Under the pieces are notes generated by a model. That model ran no database searches. It saw only the letters and a list, made by a program, of their open reading frames with translations, and had not been told where the DNA came from. A program made the translations under genes and the position numbers. Below are positions 32,067-40,805 of a stretch of DNA of 64,000 bases, piece after piece. Source of the stretch: Massilia aurea. GTDB taxonomy: Bacteria; Pseudomonadota; Gammaproteobacteria; Burkholderiales; Burkholderiaceae_D. The stretch's first letter is position 1; each line of letters starts with the position of its first letter. The DNA lies in contig NZ_JACHBX010000002.1 in NCBI RefSeq assembly GCF_014200505.1, forward strand, positions 1 through 64,000, read 5' to 3'.

Positions 32067-34189
32067 ACGGTTGGTAGTGTCACAGAAAATGCAGTACCGC
32101 GGCCTGGGCTGTTTTCGGCAGTGATGGTACCGCCGTGGGCCTCAACAATCGTACGGCAGATACTTAATCCGAGTCCCAGACCATTTGGCTTGCTGGTGTA
32201 GAAAGGTGTGAAAACCTGGTCTAGGCGCTCGATCGGAATACCAGGGCCCTGGTCTGAAACGGTAAGGCGTACCGCCTGCCCAGTATGCTCGACGGCCAGT
32301 TCGATGCAGCGATACTGCGTCGGAAGATGGCAGATGGCTTGGACGGCATTGTGAATCAGATTTACGATCACTTGCTCGAGCAGAACCTGGTCTCCCCGTA
32401 CCAATGCTCCAGAATCGCTTGGCGATATGGACAGGTACGCGCCATTACGTTGCAATTCTGGCTTCAACAACGTTTCTGCGTGCGAAATGATGGTCAGGAT
32501 GGATACCTTCTCATAAAGCGCCCGTTGCGGATTAATAAAAGTACGTACCCGCTTGACGATTTCACTGGCGCGTGTCGACTGGCCGACGATCTCGTTTAGC
32601 GCGTCAGCAAGCATGTCGGACGATCCCTGTGCAGCAAGCGCCCGCGCTGCAATGGCAAAATTGGAGAGTGCCATCAGTGGCTGATTGAGTTCATGGGCCA
32701 AGGTGGATGCTATTTCGCCGATGCTTGCCAGCCGGGCGCTGCGCTGGAGTCGCAGGTCTTGCTCGCGCTGGCGCGCTTCAGCCTGCTTTTGCTCGGTGAT
32801 GTCGACGACCGAGCTCATCCAGCCGCAGTGCAACCCCTGTGCATCGACAAGCGGGGCGGTGTAGACCATCGTGATCACATCGTGCCCGTCCTTGTGCCGA
32901 ATCCGCGATTCGAATCCGTGCGGGGTCGCCTGCCCTTGCAGCGCAGCAGCGCTCTCTCGTGCCTGTTTTTCCAGGTCATCGGGGTGCCAGTAAGGATATG
33001 GCGGCCGGCACCCAAGCAGTTCTTCAGTGCTATATCCAGTCATGGCACAAAGGGAAGGATTGACGTAGATGATCTTGCCTTCGGGATCGCGTGCCCGCAT
33101 GCCGACAAGCAGAGAGTTCTCCATGGCTTTTTGGAATGCGTGTACCTTTTGCAGGTCACGGGTACGCTCTTCGACGCGGCGCTCAAGCTCCACCCGCGCC
33201 GATTGTTGTTCCGCGAAACGGTTTTCTCGCAGGCGCCAGTACAGGGTGCCGACAAAAACAAGCGTGACAATGAGTGCCGTGAGCATCACTGCGGCCTCAC
33301 GTGCCTGGATCACTTCCTTCATACTGGACGTGACCGTCAGCGTCCACCCCAGCTCGGGCAGAGGCGTATCCACCGCCAGCAGCCTTGCGGATTGCCCCTT
33401 CAGCGTCGTGTGCAGGACAAAACTATCCTTGTCTCGTGACGCTTCGACGCGCCATGGCAAGACGTCAAAACGTTTTCGATTGCCATATTGAACGTGCTCC
33501 GCGATCCAGCGCACGTTGGCAGCAGAGACAGCGGATGTGCTATGGAACAGCCAGTCCGGAATACTGCTCAGGAAAACGATGCCATGGCGATCTCGCAACA
33601 TGACGGGATCACTGCTGGCGATCCAAGTGCTCTGCAGTGGCTCCAGACTGATTTTAACAACGACGACACCAAGAATCTTGCCAGCCGACGTGACAGGTTC
33701 GGCGATGAATAATCCTGACTGACCCGTCGTCATGCCAAGCCCGTAGAATATGCCGCGTTTTCCCCGCATTGCATCTTCGAAATACGGCCTTTGATGATAC
33801 GAGTGGCCGAGAAAGCTCGACGGCAAATTCCAGTTGCTGGTAGCGATTGTCAGTCCTGCGTCGTTGATCAAATACAGCGCAGAAGCACCAGTCGTTCGTT
33901 GCATGTCAGCGAAATAATCGTTGACTCTGCTTCGTAACATTGCATCCTCAGGCGCGCGCAGCAAATCACGCACATCAGGATGGCGCGCGGCTGCGTGGGG
34001 TAGAAAATCATGCTTCTCTACCAGCCCCCTCAGACCCAGCGCTTGCGCTGCTGCAGCCTGCCGCAGTGCGTTGGTTTTGACTTCCAGCTCAAGCCGTTCG
34101 GCCCAGCGTCCCGAGGCGACGATCAACATGATCGCGCCAATCGCTGCGAGGAAGTAAAACACTCGACGTCGGTTCAACCAGATTCCCAT
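32063..34189 (-). CDS. DctB-like sensor histidine kinase
   Basis: 708 residues. TM helix near residues 10-28, periplasmic dCache sensor (about 30-290) with LGHSYHQRPYFEDAMRG and GIFYGLGMTTGQSGLF, motifs like C4-dicarboxylate-sensing DctB; TM about 300-320; PAS domain about 350-460; HisKA with phosphoacceptor His near 498 in STLAHELNQPLMALSNF; HATPase with NLIHNAVQAI, VSDQGPGIPIERLD and GLGLGLSICRTIVEAHGG. It would sense an organic acid and phosphorylate the adjacent regulator. The partner transporter upstream on the other strand is of the alpha-ketoglutarate/dicarboxylate type. The ligand is inferred, not shown. Confidence 0.9.
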   Translation of the reverse strand: MGIWLNRRRVFYFLAAIGAIMLIVASGRWAERLELEVKTNALRQAAAAQALGLRGLVEKHDFLPHAAARHPDVRDLLRAPEDAMLRSRVNDYFADMQRTTGASALYLINDAGLTIATSNWNLPSSFLGHSYHQRPYFEDAMRGKRGIFYGLGMTTGQSGLFIAEPVTSAGKILGVVVVKISLEPLQSTWIASSDPVMLRDRHGIVFLSSIPDWLFHSTSAVSAANVRWIAEHVQYGNRKRFDVLPWRVEASRDKDSFVLHTTLKGQSARLLAVDTPLPELGWTLTVTSSMKEVIQAREAAVMLTALIVTLVFVGTLYWRLRENRFAEQQSARVELERRVEERTRDLQKVHAFQKAMENSLLVGMRARDPEGKIIYVNPSLCAMTGYSTEELLGCRPPYPYWHPDDLEKQARESAAALQGQATPHGFESRIRHKDGHDVITMVYTAPLVDAQGLHCGWMSSVVDITEQKQAEARQREQDLRLQRSARLASIGEIASTLAHELNQPLMALSNFAIAARALAAQGSSDMLADALNEIVGQSTRASEIVKRVRTFINPQRALYEKVSILTIISHAETLLKPELQRNGAYLSISPSDSGALVRGDQVLLEQVIVNLIHNAVQAICHLPTQYRCIELAVEHTGQAVRLTVSDQGPGIPIERLDQVFTPFYTSKPNGLGLGLSICRTIVEAHGGTITAENSPGRGTAFSVTLPTV

Positions 34190-34346
34190 CGCAGACTATA
34201 ACTCTCTGAACAGCGGACATTCACGGTTGCACGAACCGCATAAAAATCCATCCGTAATTCTACGCAGAAGCACACGATGGAATTGCGGATGCTCGACGCC
34301 AGGTGGATGACCACACTGTGACTCTTCATAATAAAGGAGACAATCC

Positions 34347-35687
34347 ATGAACACAGTCACAAGCAAGCCGGGTGGCACCTCCCTCCCTCACTCCGTCGAG
34401 AAAATTTCCGGCGCGAGGCTGCGCGCTATCTTCGTTGGTTCGTCAGGCAATCTGGTCGAATGGTTCGACTTTTACTGCTATGCCGCTTTTTCATTGTATT
34501 TCGCAAACTCATTCTTTCCTTCGCAAGATCCCACTGCCCAGATGATGTCCACTGCGGGCATTTTTGCGTTGGGTTTCTTCGTGCGTCCGATTGGTGGTGT
34601 CCTTTTCGGTCATCTCGGTGATCGGCATGGCCGCAAGGTTGCGCTCATGGCGTCCGTGCTGCTGATGTGCGCGGGTTCCCTGCTGATCGCCTGTGCGCCG
34701 ACTTACGCCACGGCGGGCATTCTGTCCCCATGCATTTTGCTGTTGGCGCGTCTGTTGCAAGGCCTCAGCCTGGGGGGCGAATATGGTGCGAGCGCGACGT
34801 ATCTCTCCGAAATGGCAGATTCAAAACGACGGGGGTTTTATGCAAGCTTCCAGTATGTCACCTTGATCGGTGGCCAGCTTCTGGCATTGGTCCTGCTGCT
34901 GGTCCTGCAAAACTACTTTCTCGACGATCAACAGCTGCGTGCATGGGGCTGGCGTATTCCGTTCGTGATCGGGGCCCTGCTTGCTCTCGTCGCGCTGTTA
35001 ATGCGCCATGACATGCCCGAAACCCAGTCGTTCGAGGCCGCACGCAAGAAAGGCAAGCAAATGGGCGGTCTGAAGCAGTTGGCACAGCATCCAAAAGAGG
35101 TGCTGCTGGTTGTCGGACTCACGATGGGCGGTACCCTGGCCTTCTACGTGTACACCGTGTACATGCAGAAGTTCTTGCGACTTTCGGTTGGACTCACCGA
35201 TGGACAAACCACTGCCGTCTCCGCCGGCTCGCTGCTCTTCGCCATGTGCCTGCAGCCGCTGTACGGCGCGCTCTCGGACCGGATTGGCCGCCGTCCGCTT
35301 CTGGTAACCTTTGCCCTGCTCGGAACGATCTTCACAGTGCCCTTGTTGACCGCTATCCGTAATGCGTCCGGCCCATGGGAAGCATTTGCCCTACTCGCAT
35401 GTGCCTGGCTCATCGTCTCGGGTTATACGTCGATCAACGCCCTGGTGAAGGCCGAGCTGTTCCCCGCATCCATTCGTGCCACTGGTGTCGGCGTACCGTA
35501 TGCAGTCGCTGTCTCCATATTCGGCGGGACGGCGGAATATGTGGGACTGTGGTTCAAGTCGATCAATCTGGAAAGCGGCTTCTACTGGTATGTCACCAGC
35601 GTTATTGCTTGCACGTTGGTCGTTTGCTGGTTTATGCGCGACACTGCTTCCAGCTCAAAAATCGATGAGGAGGCACGTGATCATTGA
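34347..35687 (+). CDS. MHS-family MFS transporter (KgtP-like)
   Basis: 446 residues with about 12 hydrophobic segments. MHS-family signatures: VEWFDFYCYA in TM1, FLVRPIGG-like FFVRPIGGVLFGHLGDRHGRK (loop 2-3), LARLLQGLSLGGEYGASATYL, and PLYGALSDRIGRRPLL in the second half. Members take up alpha-ketoglutarate, citrate or C4-dicarboxylates by proton symport. The gene is divergent from the DctB/DctR-like pair, so it is the probable regulon member. A strong Shine-Dalgarno (AAAGGAGA) precedes the ATG. Confidence 0.88.
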   Translation: MNTVTSKPGGTSLPHSVEKISGARLRAIFVGSSGNLVEWFDFYCYAAFSLYFANSFFPSQDPTAQMMSTAGIFALGFFVRPIGGVLFGHLGDRHGRKVALMASVLLMCAGSLLIACAPTYATAGILSPCILLLARLLQGLSLGGEYGASATYLSEMADSKRRGFYASFQYVTLIGGQLLALVLLLVLQNYFLDDQQLRAWGWRIPFVIGALLALVALLMRHDMPETQSFEAARKKGKQMGGLKQLAQHPKEVLLVVGLTMGGTLAFYVYTVYMQKFLRLSVGLTDGQTTAVSAGSLLFAMCLQPLYGALSDRIGRRPLLVTFALLGTIFTVPLLTAIRNASGPWEAFALLACAWLIVSGYTSINALVKAELFPASIRATGVGVPYAVAVSIFGGTAEYVGLWFKSINLESGFYWYVTSVIACTLVVCWFMRDTASSSKIDEEARDH

Positions 35688-35801
35688 ATCGCGAATGCAA
35701 GGGGCGACAAAGCGCACGTACCAGTGAGCCATGGCTAATTTCCCTGTGAACACTCCGTAGCATATGGATGCAACTACCTGTCCCGCCGATGGTGAGGTCT
35801 C

Positions 35802-36113
35802 ATGCCTGGTACGAAGATGGTGAAAGAAGGCTTTGGTGTGGCGGGTGGCGCTATCGACATTGGCGCTGCAAGCCACGTTCTGGCGGCGTGCTCCGAAGAA
35901 TTTGCAGCGGCTTTCAGTCCCTGTTTCGCTAACGACACAGGGCGGTTTCCTCGCCCCATCCCACTGCACTGGATCGGCAAAATCCCCAGGAAATCGTCCG
36001 CGTTTTCGCGGCGACGCTGGCCGCGAAGGCCCTTACCGCATAGACTAGACCAAGCGGGCTTTCTGGCATCCGCAATCCTTGTGTCCGGTCCAGGAAATAA
36101 TTTCCTGGACTAG
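35802..36113 (+). pseudogene. IS110-family transposase N-terminal fragment
   Basis: The frame from ATG 35802 begins MPGTKMVKEGFGVAGG and continues AIDIGAASHVLAAC, which matches the start of IS110/IS1111-type DEDD transposases, where the first catalytic Asp lies in an IDIGA(S/A)SH segment. After about 45 residues the similarity stops and the frame reads unrelated basic sequence to a stop at 36113. The rest of the transposase is absent. It is therefore a truncated remnant; confidence is moderate since the match is short. Confidence 0.55.
36088..36110. promoter_or_regulatory. 23-bp perfect palindrome upstream of HDOD gene
   Basis: GTCCAGGAAAT, a central A, then its reverse complement ATTTCCTGGAC: eleven base pairs with a one-base centre, lying 103 bp before the HDOD start. 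No T tract follows. It could be an operator or the end of a lost element; it overlaps the end of the 22-bp repeat. Confidence 0.5.
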
Positions 36114-36212
36114 TTCCCAAGAGAAACAACTATGCTATCGTGAAATTTCAATGCCATTCCATCGCGCGACCGTCAACCTGTCGCAGCGGCGATGTTCTGT
36201 TGGAGAATTGTC

Positions 36213-37013
36213 ATGAGCGAGTTATCGTCGTTTTTTCATGCAGTAAAATTGCCCGTCATTTCAGAAGTTGCCCATGCATTGATCAAAACTCTTGATGATG
36301 AGGATGCGTCGGCCACCCAAATCAGCGCGATCATTGCGCGCGACCCCGCCCTCACCGCCAAACTAATGCGCCTGGCCAATAGCGCCCGCTTCGGCGTTGC
36401 GCGTGGTGTCACGTCACTCGACGATGCCATCGCCATGGCGGGCCTTGGGCACGTGCGCACCCTGGCCCTGGCTGCCTGCTTCGCCGAAACCTTCCCGGAC
36501 CTGCCGGGCCTCGATACCGACGAGTTCTGGAAAAGCAGCATGGCGTGCGCCGGCTACGCCAAGTGGCTGGCATTCTGCCTGGGCGACGATGGCCAGGATG
36601 CCTGGCTCGCAGGCATGATGATGCGGCTTGGCGAACTGCTGATCTACCAGGCGGCGCCGGCAACCTTTGCCGAGATCGAGGAGCAGCCCCACCTGCCGGG
36701 CGGACGATGGGAACGCGAAACGCGACTGCTGGGCTTTTCGGAGGGGCACATTACCGCCGAACTTTGTCGTCGCTGGAATTTCCCAGTCGTCATTGTGAGC
36801 GCATTAGAAAGCGCATCCGACCCAATGGCCGCCCACCCGTTCAGCAAACTCGGTGCAATCATCCACCTGGCCAGCCTGCTGGCCGACACACCGAGCGACG
36901 ATCCGGCCATTCTTGAGAGCTTGCCGCAAGACGTCGTCACCGCTTTGCAGCTGAACCGCGAGTGGATGCACAAAAAGTTTCCATCCCACGCTTCCTTCTC
37001 GGCCGCGCCATGA
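36213..37013 (+). CDS. HDOD domain protein
   Basis: 266 residues from ATG 36213, preceded by GGAGAATTGTC. It is a single HDOD domain, a non-catalytic relative of HD phosphohydrolases: LPVISEVAHALIKTLDDEDAS, IIARDPALTAKLMRLANSA, DDAIAMAGLGHVRTLALAAC and GLLIYQAAP-like LGELLIYQ. HDOD proteins act in signalling, biofilm and stress control, often with c-di-GMP networks. There is no fused GGDEF or receiver domain. The neighbours do not define a pathway. Confidence 0.88.
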   Translation: MSELSSFFHAVKLPVISEVAHALIKTLDDEDASATQISAIIARDPALTAKLMRLANSARFGVARGVTSLDDAIAMAGLGHVRTLALAACFAETFPDLPGLDTDEFWKSSMACAGYAKWLAFCLGDDGQDAWLAGMMMRLGELLIYQAAPATFAEIEEQPHLPGGRWERETRLLGFSEGHITAELCRRWNFPVVIVSALESASDPMAAHPFSKLGAIIHLASLLADTPSDDPAILESLPQDVVTALQLNREWMHKKFPSHASFSAAP

Positions 37014-37085
37014 CTGGCCTGCCCGCACTCACCAGCAAAGCGGTCTGTTGATGCGTGCGACCGGCAGCTTGGGCAGGTTGTCCTA

Positions 37086-39062
37086 TTAATTGGTGGTCAT
37101 CGTTTCAGTCGATTCAAACAAGCTGGGCGATGCATCGCCCAGTGTTAAATGTATCCCCTTCTCGACCAGTATTTTTCCAATGAGCCGGGAACCAATGTCG
37201 TTCAAGTGTCCGCGGTCACGATACAGCGGCACGTTGCCGATCATCGCATGACAAATCCCCTTGCCACAAATTACCTTGTTTGGATCGATATACACCAAAT
37301 CAGGAAATTCACGTTTAAGTGCCTGAAACATCTGCCACTGTTTGCCGTTCGGCTCTGGTGCCTTTTCACAATTTTTTGTGCTCCCCGTCAGCAGGCGTCG
37401 TATCGGACATTGTGCATTCATTGTTCCCTGGTTATTCAGTATGACAATCGGCTTGGCGCCAGCCGAGAAAATACTGATTAGCGAATCCTGCAGGCCCTTG
37501 TGAAGCCGCGCAAAATCTTCAGCCGTCCCACTATTCGGCCACGATGCCCCAAGCAGGACGTACTTGAATCGATGGGATGCAATAAATTCATAGCTAACAT
37601 TATTCCTCGACCGACATTTTTCGATATAAGAAGAACCCGATCCGAAGCCCATTCCCTTGACAGGCAAGCATCCATCCATCGTATAGTGCATCACTGTCAG
37701 CCTGTCTTGCTTTGCCAGCACATCCACCATGCCCGTAAAATGGTTTGCATAGGAGTCACCGATCAGAAGAAGATCGGCGCGCTTATCCAGAACGCCAAGA
37801 AGACATGATGGATGGGGTTCGCGCCGGTAAAAGAAGTTTGACGAATGACATCGCTCATGCAATTTCTCTGGTGCCGTACCGATGATATTCTCATATGCAA
37901 CCACGCGGGAGTCGACACGGCTGGGAAAGCCATTGTTCGCGATCACAATGAATGATGCTAACGCAATTGCAGAAAACGGGGCCGCATAACGAGTCAGTGT
38001 GGTCCTGAAACAGCTCATGGACGCACCGGTATGGCGGAATGGAACTTCGACGAACTTCCATGTCAGCCATGCCAGGATGATCGAGAACAGAAAAATGATC
38101 GCGCCGGAAAATAAAGTGATCTTGACTTCCAGGTAATTGGCATACGCGATCAGTGGCCAATGCCAAAGATAAAGGGAATAAGAGATGAGCCCGATTTGCA
38201 CGAAGGGCTTGGTGGAAAGTATGCGCGTAGTCAAACTCGTCGACTCTGCACCTGCTGCGATTAGTAGCGCAGTACCGATACAGGGGTACAGCGCGTTAAC
38301 TCCAGGGAATGGTGTGACGTCTGATAGAACGAACAGGCTGATATACATCAGTACGAGACCGGCAATTCCACAGAGATTTGCCCCTCGACGTGTAATGAAT
38401 GCGCCCTGCTCGACAACGAAAATAGCCAGTGAGCTACCGATTGCAAGTTCAAAAAACCGAGTAGGCAGCAGGTAATACGATGCTGAAGCGGCAGTCCGGA
38501 CACCGATTTCGGAAATCACAACAGCACCTGCCAGGCTGAGCGGGATTATGATCAACTTTGCCAGCCCCCTCAAGCGTGCCAGCAAGAGCAGGATCATTGG
38601 CCAAACAATATAAAACTGCTCCTCGACGCCCAGGGACCAGGTGTGAAGCAGCGGGGCCTCACTGATTCCGCTGCTGAAATAGTTTCCGTATTCACGCCAG
38701 AAATACACGTTGGACACGGCAGCGATCGCCGCCGCCGCGCCTTTAACCAATCTTGTCAAATCTGCTGGCGAAAGAACAATCAAGCCTGCAATCACGACGC
38801 AAATCAGCATTGTGACTAACGCGGGAATAATTCGATTGATGCGGCGCCGGTAGAAGTCAGAAAATGTAAAGCGCTTTTCCCGTATTTTTCTATAAGAAAT
38901 TAACGTGATCAGGTAGCCGGAGATTACGAAAAAAATATCTACCCCGACAAAGCCACCTGGAACGAGCTTTTTATCCAAGTGGAACAAAACGACCGAAATC
39001 ACGGCGATTGCGCGCAAGCCGTCGATGTCAGGTCTGTAATGTGGTTTATCTACACTATCCAT
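37086..39062 (-). CDS. Acyltransferase with C-terminal SGNH domain (OafA/YrhL type)
   Basis: 658 residues from 39062 (MDSVDKPHYRPDIDGLRA). The first part is an acyltransferase-3 membrane domain of about ten TM segments with YRPDIDGLRAIAV, FVGVDIFFVISGYLI, and the RINRIIPAL stretch. The C-terminal third is a periplasmic SGNH hydrolase-like domain with LLIGDSYANHFTG (about residue 430) and DRGHLNDIGS (about 620). Such two-domain proteins O-acetylate surface polysaccharides or peptidoglycan. The next gene downstream encodes a beta-helix protein that may act on the same polymer. The acceptor is unknown. Confidence 0.92.
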   Translation of the reverse strand: MDSVDKPHYRPDIDGLRAIAVISVVLFHLDKKLVPGGFVGVDIFFVISGYLITLISYRKIREKRFTFSDFYRRRINRIIPALVTMLICVVIAGLIVLSPADLTRLVKGAAAAIAAVSNVYFWREYGNYFSSGISEAPLLHTWSLGVEEQFYIVWPMILLLLARLRGLAKLIIIPLSLAGAVVISEIGVRTAASASYYLLPTRFFELAIGSSLAIFVVEQGAFITRRGANLCGIAGLVLMYISLFVLSDVTPFPGVNALYPCIGTALLIAAGAESTSLTTRILSTKPFVQIGLISYSLYLWHWPLIAYANYLEVKITLFSGAIIFLFSIILAWLTWKFVEVPFRHTGASMSCFRTTLTRYAAPFSAIALASFIVIANNGFPSRVDSRVVAYENIIGTAPEKLHERCHSSNFFYRREPHPSCLLGVLDKRADLLLIGDSYANHFTGMVDVLAKQDRLTVMHYTMDGCLPVKGMGFGSGSSYIEKCRSRNNVSYEFIASHRFKYVLLGASWPNSGTAEDFARLHKGLQDSLISIFSAGAKPIVILNNQGTMNAQCPIRRLLTGSTKNCEKAPEPNGKQWQMFQALKREFPDLVYIDPNKVICGKGICHAMIGNVPLYRDRGHLNDIGSRLIGKILVEKGIHLTLGDASPSLFESTETMTTN

Positions 39063-39230
39063 GCCACGCTTCCAGAAGGCCAGAACTTTGTTTTTTATTT
39101 GCTGACGACGCAAGCCGGAATTCCACTCATCAGCGGTTACATCGCAATATCGAGATCTCTTTGGCACCAGCTTATTTAGCTGGAAGGACGGGCCCTTATT
39201 TAATGTCAATCTGCGCGTAACTGGCTGATT

Positions 39231-40460
39231 TCATTTCAATAAAACAAATGAGGTGTTGCAACCTGAACCAAGGCCCTTGCAGTTTCGGGATTGCGCGAGG
39301 TGACGATCCAGATAGATGACGCCAGGCGACATCGGCACCGACGTATTGACGATGATGCATCCTCTGAAATTTCGCGAAACCGTTCCATGCAGCGAGATGC
39401 GATCCCAGGTACGTCGGGTCGTTGATTGAACACCATCGATTTCATGATCAAACAAAAACAGCGTTCCTGTCGAATCCGAATCGATCACGTTGACTGTCGC
39501 ATCGATGTTGCGCATATACCCGGCAACTTCGTGACCTTGGTGATAGAAATGGATATAGGCGCTGTGTATGCATGCGCCAGAGACATCCACCTGAACCCGA
39601 ACGTTTTCCACGTTACCTGAACTGGCGCCGCTCGTCGCCAGCGAAACCAATCCATTGCTCCCAGGCCAATTGGAACTGCTGGACGCGAAAATCACGAAGT
39701 TCGCGTTTTTCAATGATGAGGCAACGAGTGCGCGTCTTACATTGTGGCAAACCAGCCCGACATTGACGTTTTCTCTTATAAAACTCACGCCGACGCCATA
39801 GTACGAATAACGAACCTCACCTTGCACACTGACATTCGACAGATAGTTCCGGCTCGCCGCATTGTTATTCGAGCCTAATAACCCAACCACCCTCTCGGCA
39901 TAGCAGTCGACCAGCCTGAATCCGCTACTTGCCCGGTCCGCCTGAATGCCAACACAGTACATGCCTTGCCAGTTAGTCGACGCATTAAAGCCTGGATCGA
40001 TAAAGCTTGCTCCCGCTATGGTGATGTTATAGAAATTGGAAAAATAAAACATATTAGGTGTAACCTTGGCCGACGTCGTCGCCATGAAGGTGGCACCGTA
40101 GGCTGAAATGGCGACGTTACGCAGATTTCGGCACAAGATAATATAAGCGTGCTCTGCGTACCTGCCGAAATCATAGACGCCGGCCGGGACGAGCAGTGTG
40201 CCGCCATCACTCTTTGTCAGCGCAGCGAAAGCCTGGTTGAATGCGTCGATCAGGCGGATTCTGCCCGCGCCCGGTGTGCCGCCAAATTCAGCGAGATTGA
40301 CGATGGCAGGCGGTACCACGGCGTCACCGATATCGCCGACTTTGCCGCGTCTTTCCATTCTTGGCGGAGCGTCATCGATCTGCGCCGGCACCAGTATTGC
40401 GGTGCCGGCCGCTACGCTGCTGATCAGAAGAGACCGTCGCCGGGCAGAATGGTCAGCCAT
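39231..40460 (-). CDS. Exported right-handed beta-helix protein
   Basis: 409 residues. The N-terminus has two arginines and a hydrophobic stretch (HSARRRSLLISSVAAGTAIL), possibly a Tat-type signal. The body has the layout of a pectate-lyase / GH28-like fold: FGGTPGAGRIRLIDAFNQAF, DGGTLLVPAGVYDFG, and repeated short strands (NITIAGASFIDPGF, GFRLVDCYAERVVG, NVSVQGEVRYSYYG). Typical catalytic residues of glycosidases were not identified. It lies downstream of the acyltransferase in gene order and could process or bind an exopolysaccharide. Substrate unknown. Confidence 0.7.
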   Translation of the reverse strand: MADHSARRRSLLISSVAAGTAILVPAQIDDAPPRMERRGKVGDIGDAVVPPAIVNLAEFGGTPGAGRIRLIDAFNQAFAALTKSDGGTLLVPAGVYDFGRYAEHAYIILCRNLRNVAISAYGATFMATTSAKVTPNMFYFSNFYNITIAGASFIDPGFNASTNWQGMYCVGIQADRASSGFRLVDCYAERVVGLLGSNNNAASRNYLSNVSVQGEVRYSYYGVGVSFIRENVNVGLVCHNVRRALVASSLKNANFVIFASSSSNWPGSNGLVSLATSGASSGNVENVRVQVDVSGACIHSAYIHFYHQGHEVAGYMRNIDATVNVIDSDSTGTLFLFDHEIDGVQSTTRRTWDRISLHGTVSRNFRGCIIVNTSVPMSPGVIYLDRHLAQSRNCKGLGSGCNTSFVLLK

Positions 40461-40805
40461 AGCCGCTACCTACCTGTCCTCTCTTTGGGTGATCATCGAG
40501 TTCATCATATGCCTCCCCTGACGCTGCAAGTAGATCAACTCTCTGTTTGAGATCAAGGTTAATTTTTAACATTGCGAACAATCTTTCCCTTGCGTCGGTG
40601 CTTTGATGCCGGTGCGAGTTACCAAGGACATCATTCACGAACGCCACCCCGCTGCCGGTGGCGTTGTTGTTTGTGGATGCGGCACTCTTTGCCCCGGTCC
40701 ATTTCCAGCAGATCAACACCGGCAAGCATTCCTAACGGGCGCAGTCGTCCTGCACGCTGCGGTACGCTTGCCTCGTACGCACACCCGTGCGATGGGAGAT
40801 CGATC
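40461..40805. other. 345-bp gap with tRNA-like terminator hairpin
   Basis: AACGCCACC (40640-40648) and GGTGGCGTT (40657-40665) make a hairpin like those after the tRNA-Phe genes, preceded by TTACCAAGG which resembles a tRNA 3' end, but no tRNA body is present. A weak minus-strand frame 40453-40572 (about 39 codons) overlaps the start of the beta-helix gene by 8 bp; it has no family and is not called. Nothing else is seen. Confidence 0.5.

Larger units (their letters stand above)
35688..36212. other. 525-bp gap holding IS110 remnant, repeat and palindrome
   Basis: Contains the transposase fragment (35802-36113), the second copy of the 22-bp motif (36071-36092) and a 23-bp palindrome (36088-36110). 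Nothing else gene-like was found. The remaining 100 bp before the HDOD gene probably carry its promoter. Confidence 0.6.

Noticed and set aside
34190..34346. Sigma-54 promoter between the DctB-like and MHS genes
   Set aside because: Looked for because DctB systems often use sigma-54, but no TGGCAC-N5-TTGCA-type pair was found, and the regulator is of the FixJ type, which works with sigma-70.
35655..35969. 104-codon minus-strand frame opposite the IS110 remnant
   Set aside because: No family and unlike a bacterial protein in composition; the plus-strand IS110-like start explains the region better.
21219..36113. A complete integrative element in the tRNA-Phe region
   Set aside because: No integrase, excisionase or conserved attachment pair was found; only repeats and a transposase scrap support acquisition, so no element is annotated.
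40453..40725. 90-codon minus-strand frame overlapping the start of the beta-helix gene
   Set aside because: The last 39 codons could be a coupled small protein, but there is no clear ribosome-binding site or homologue, so it is noted but not called.
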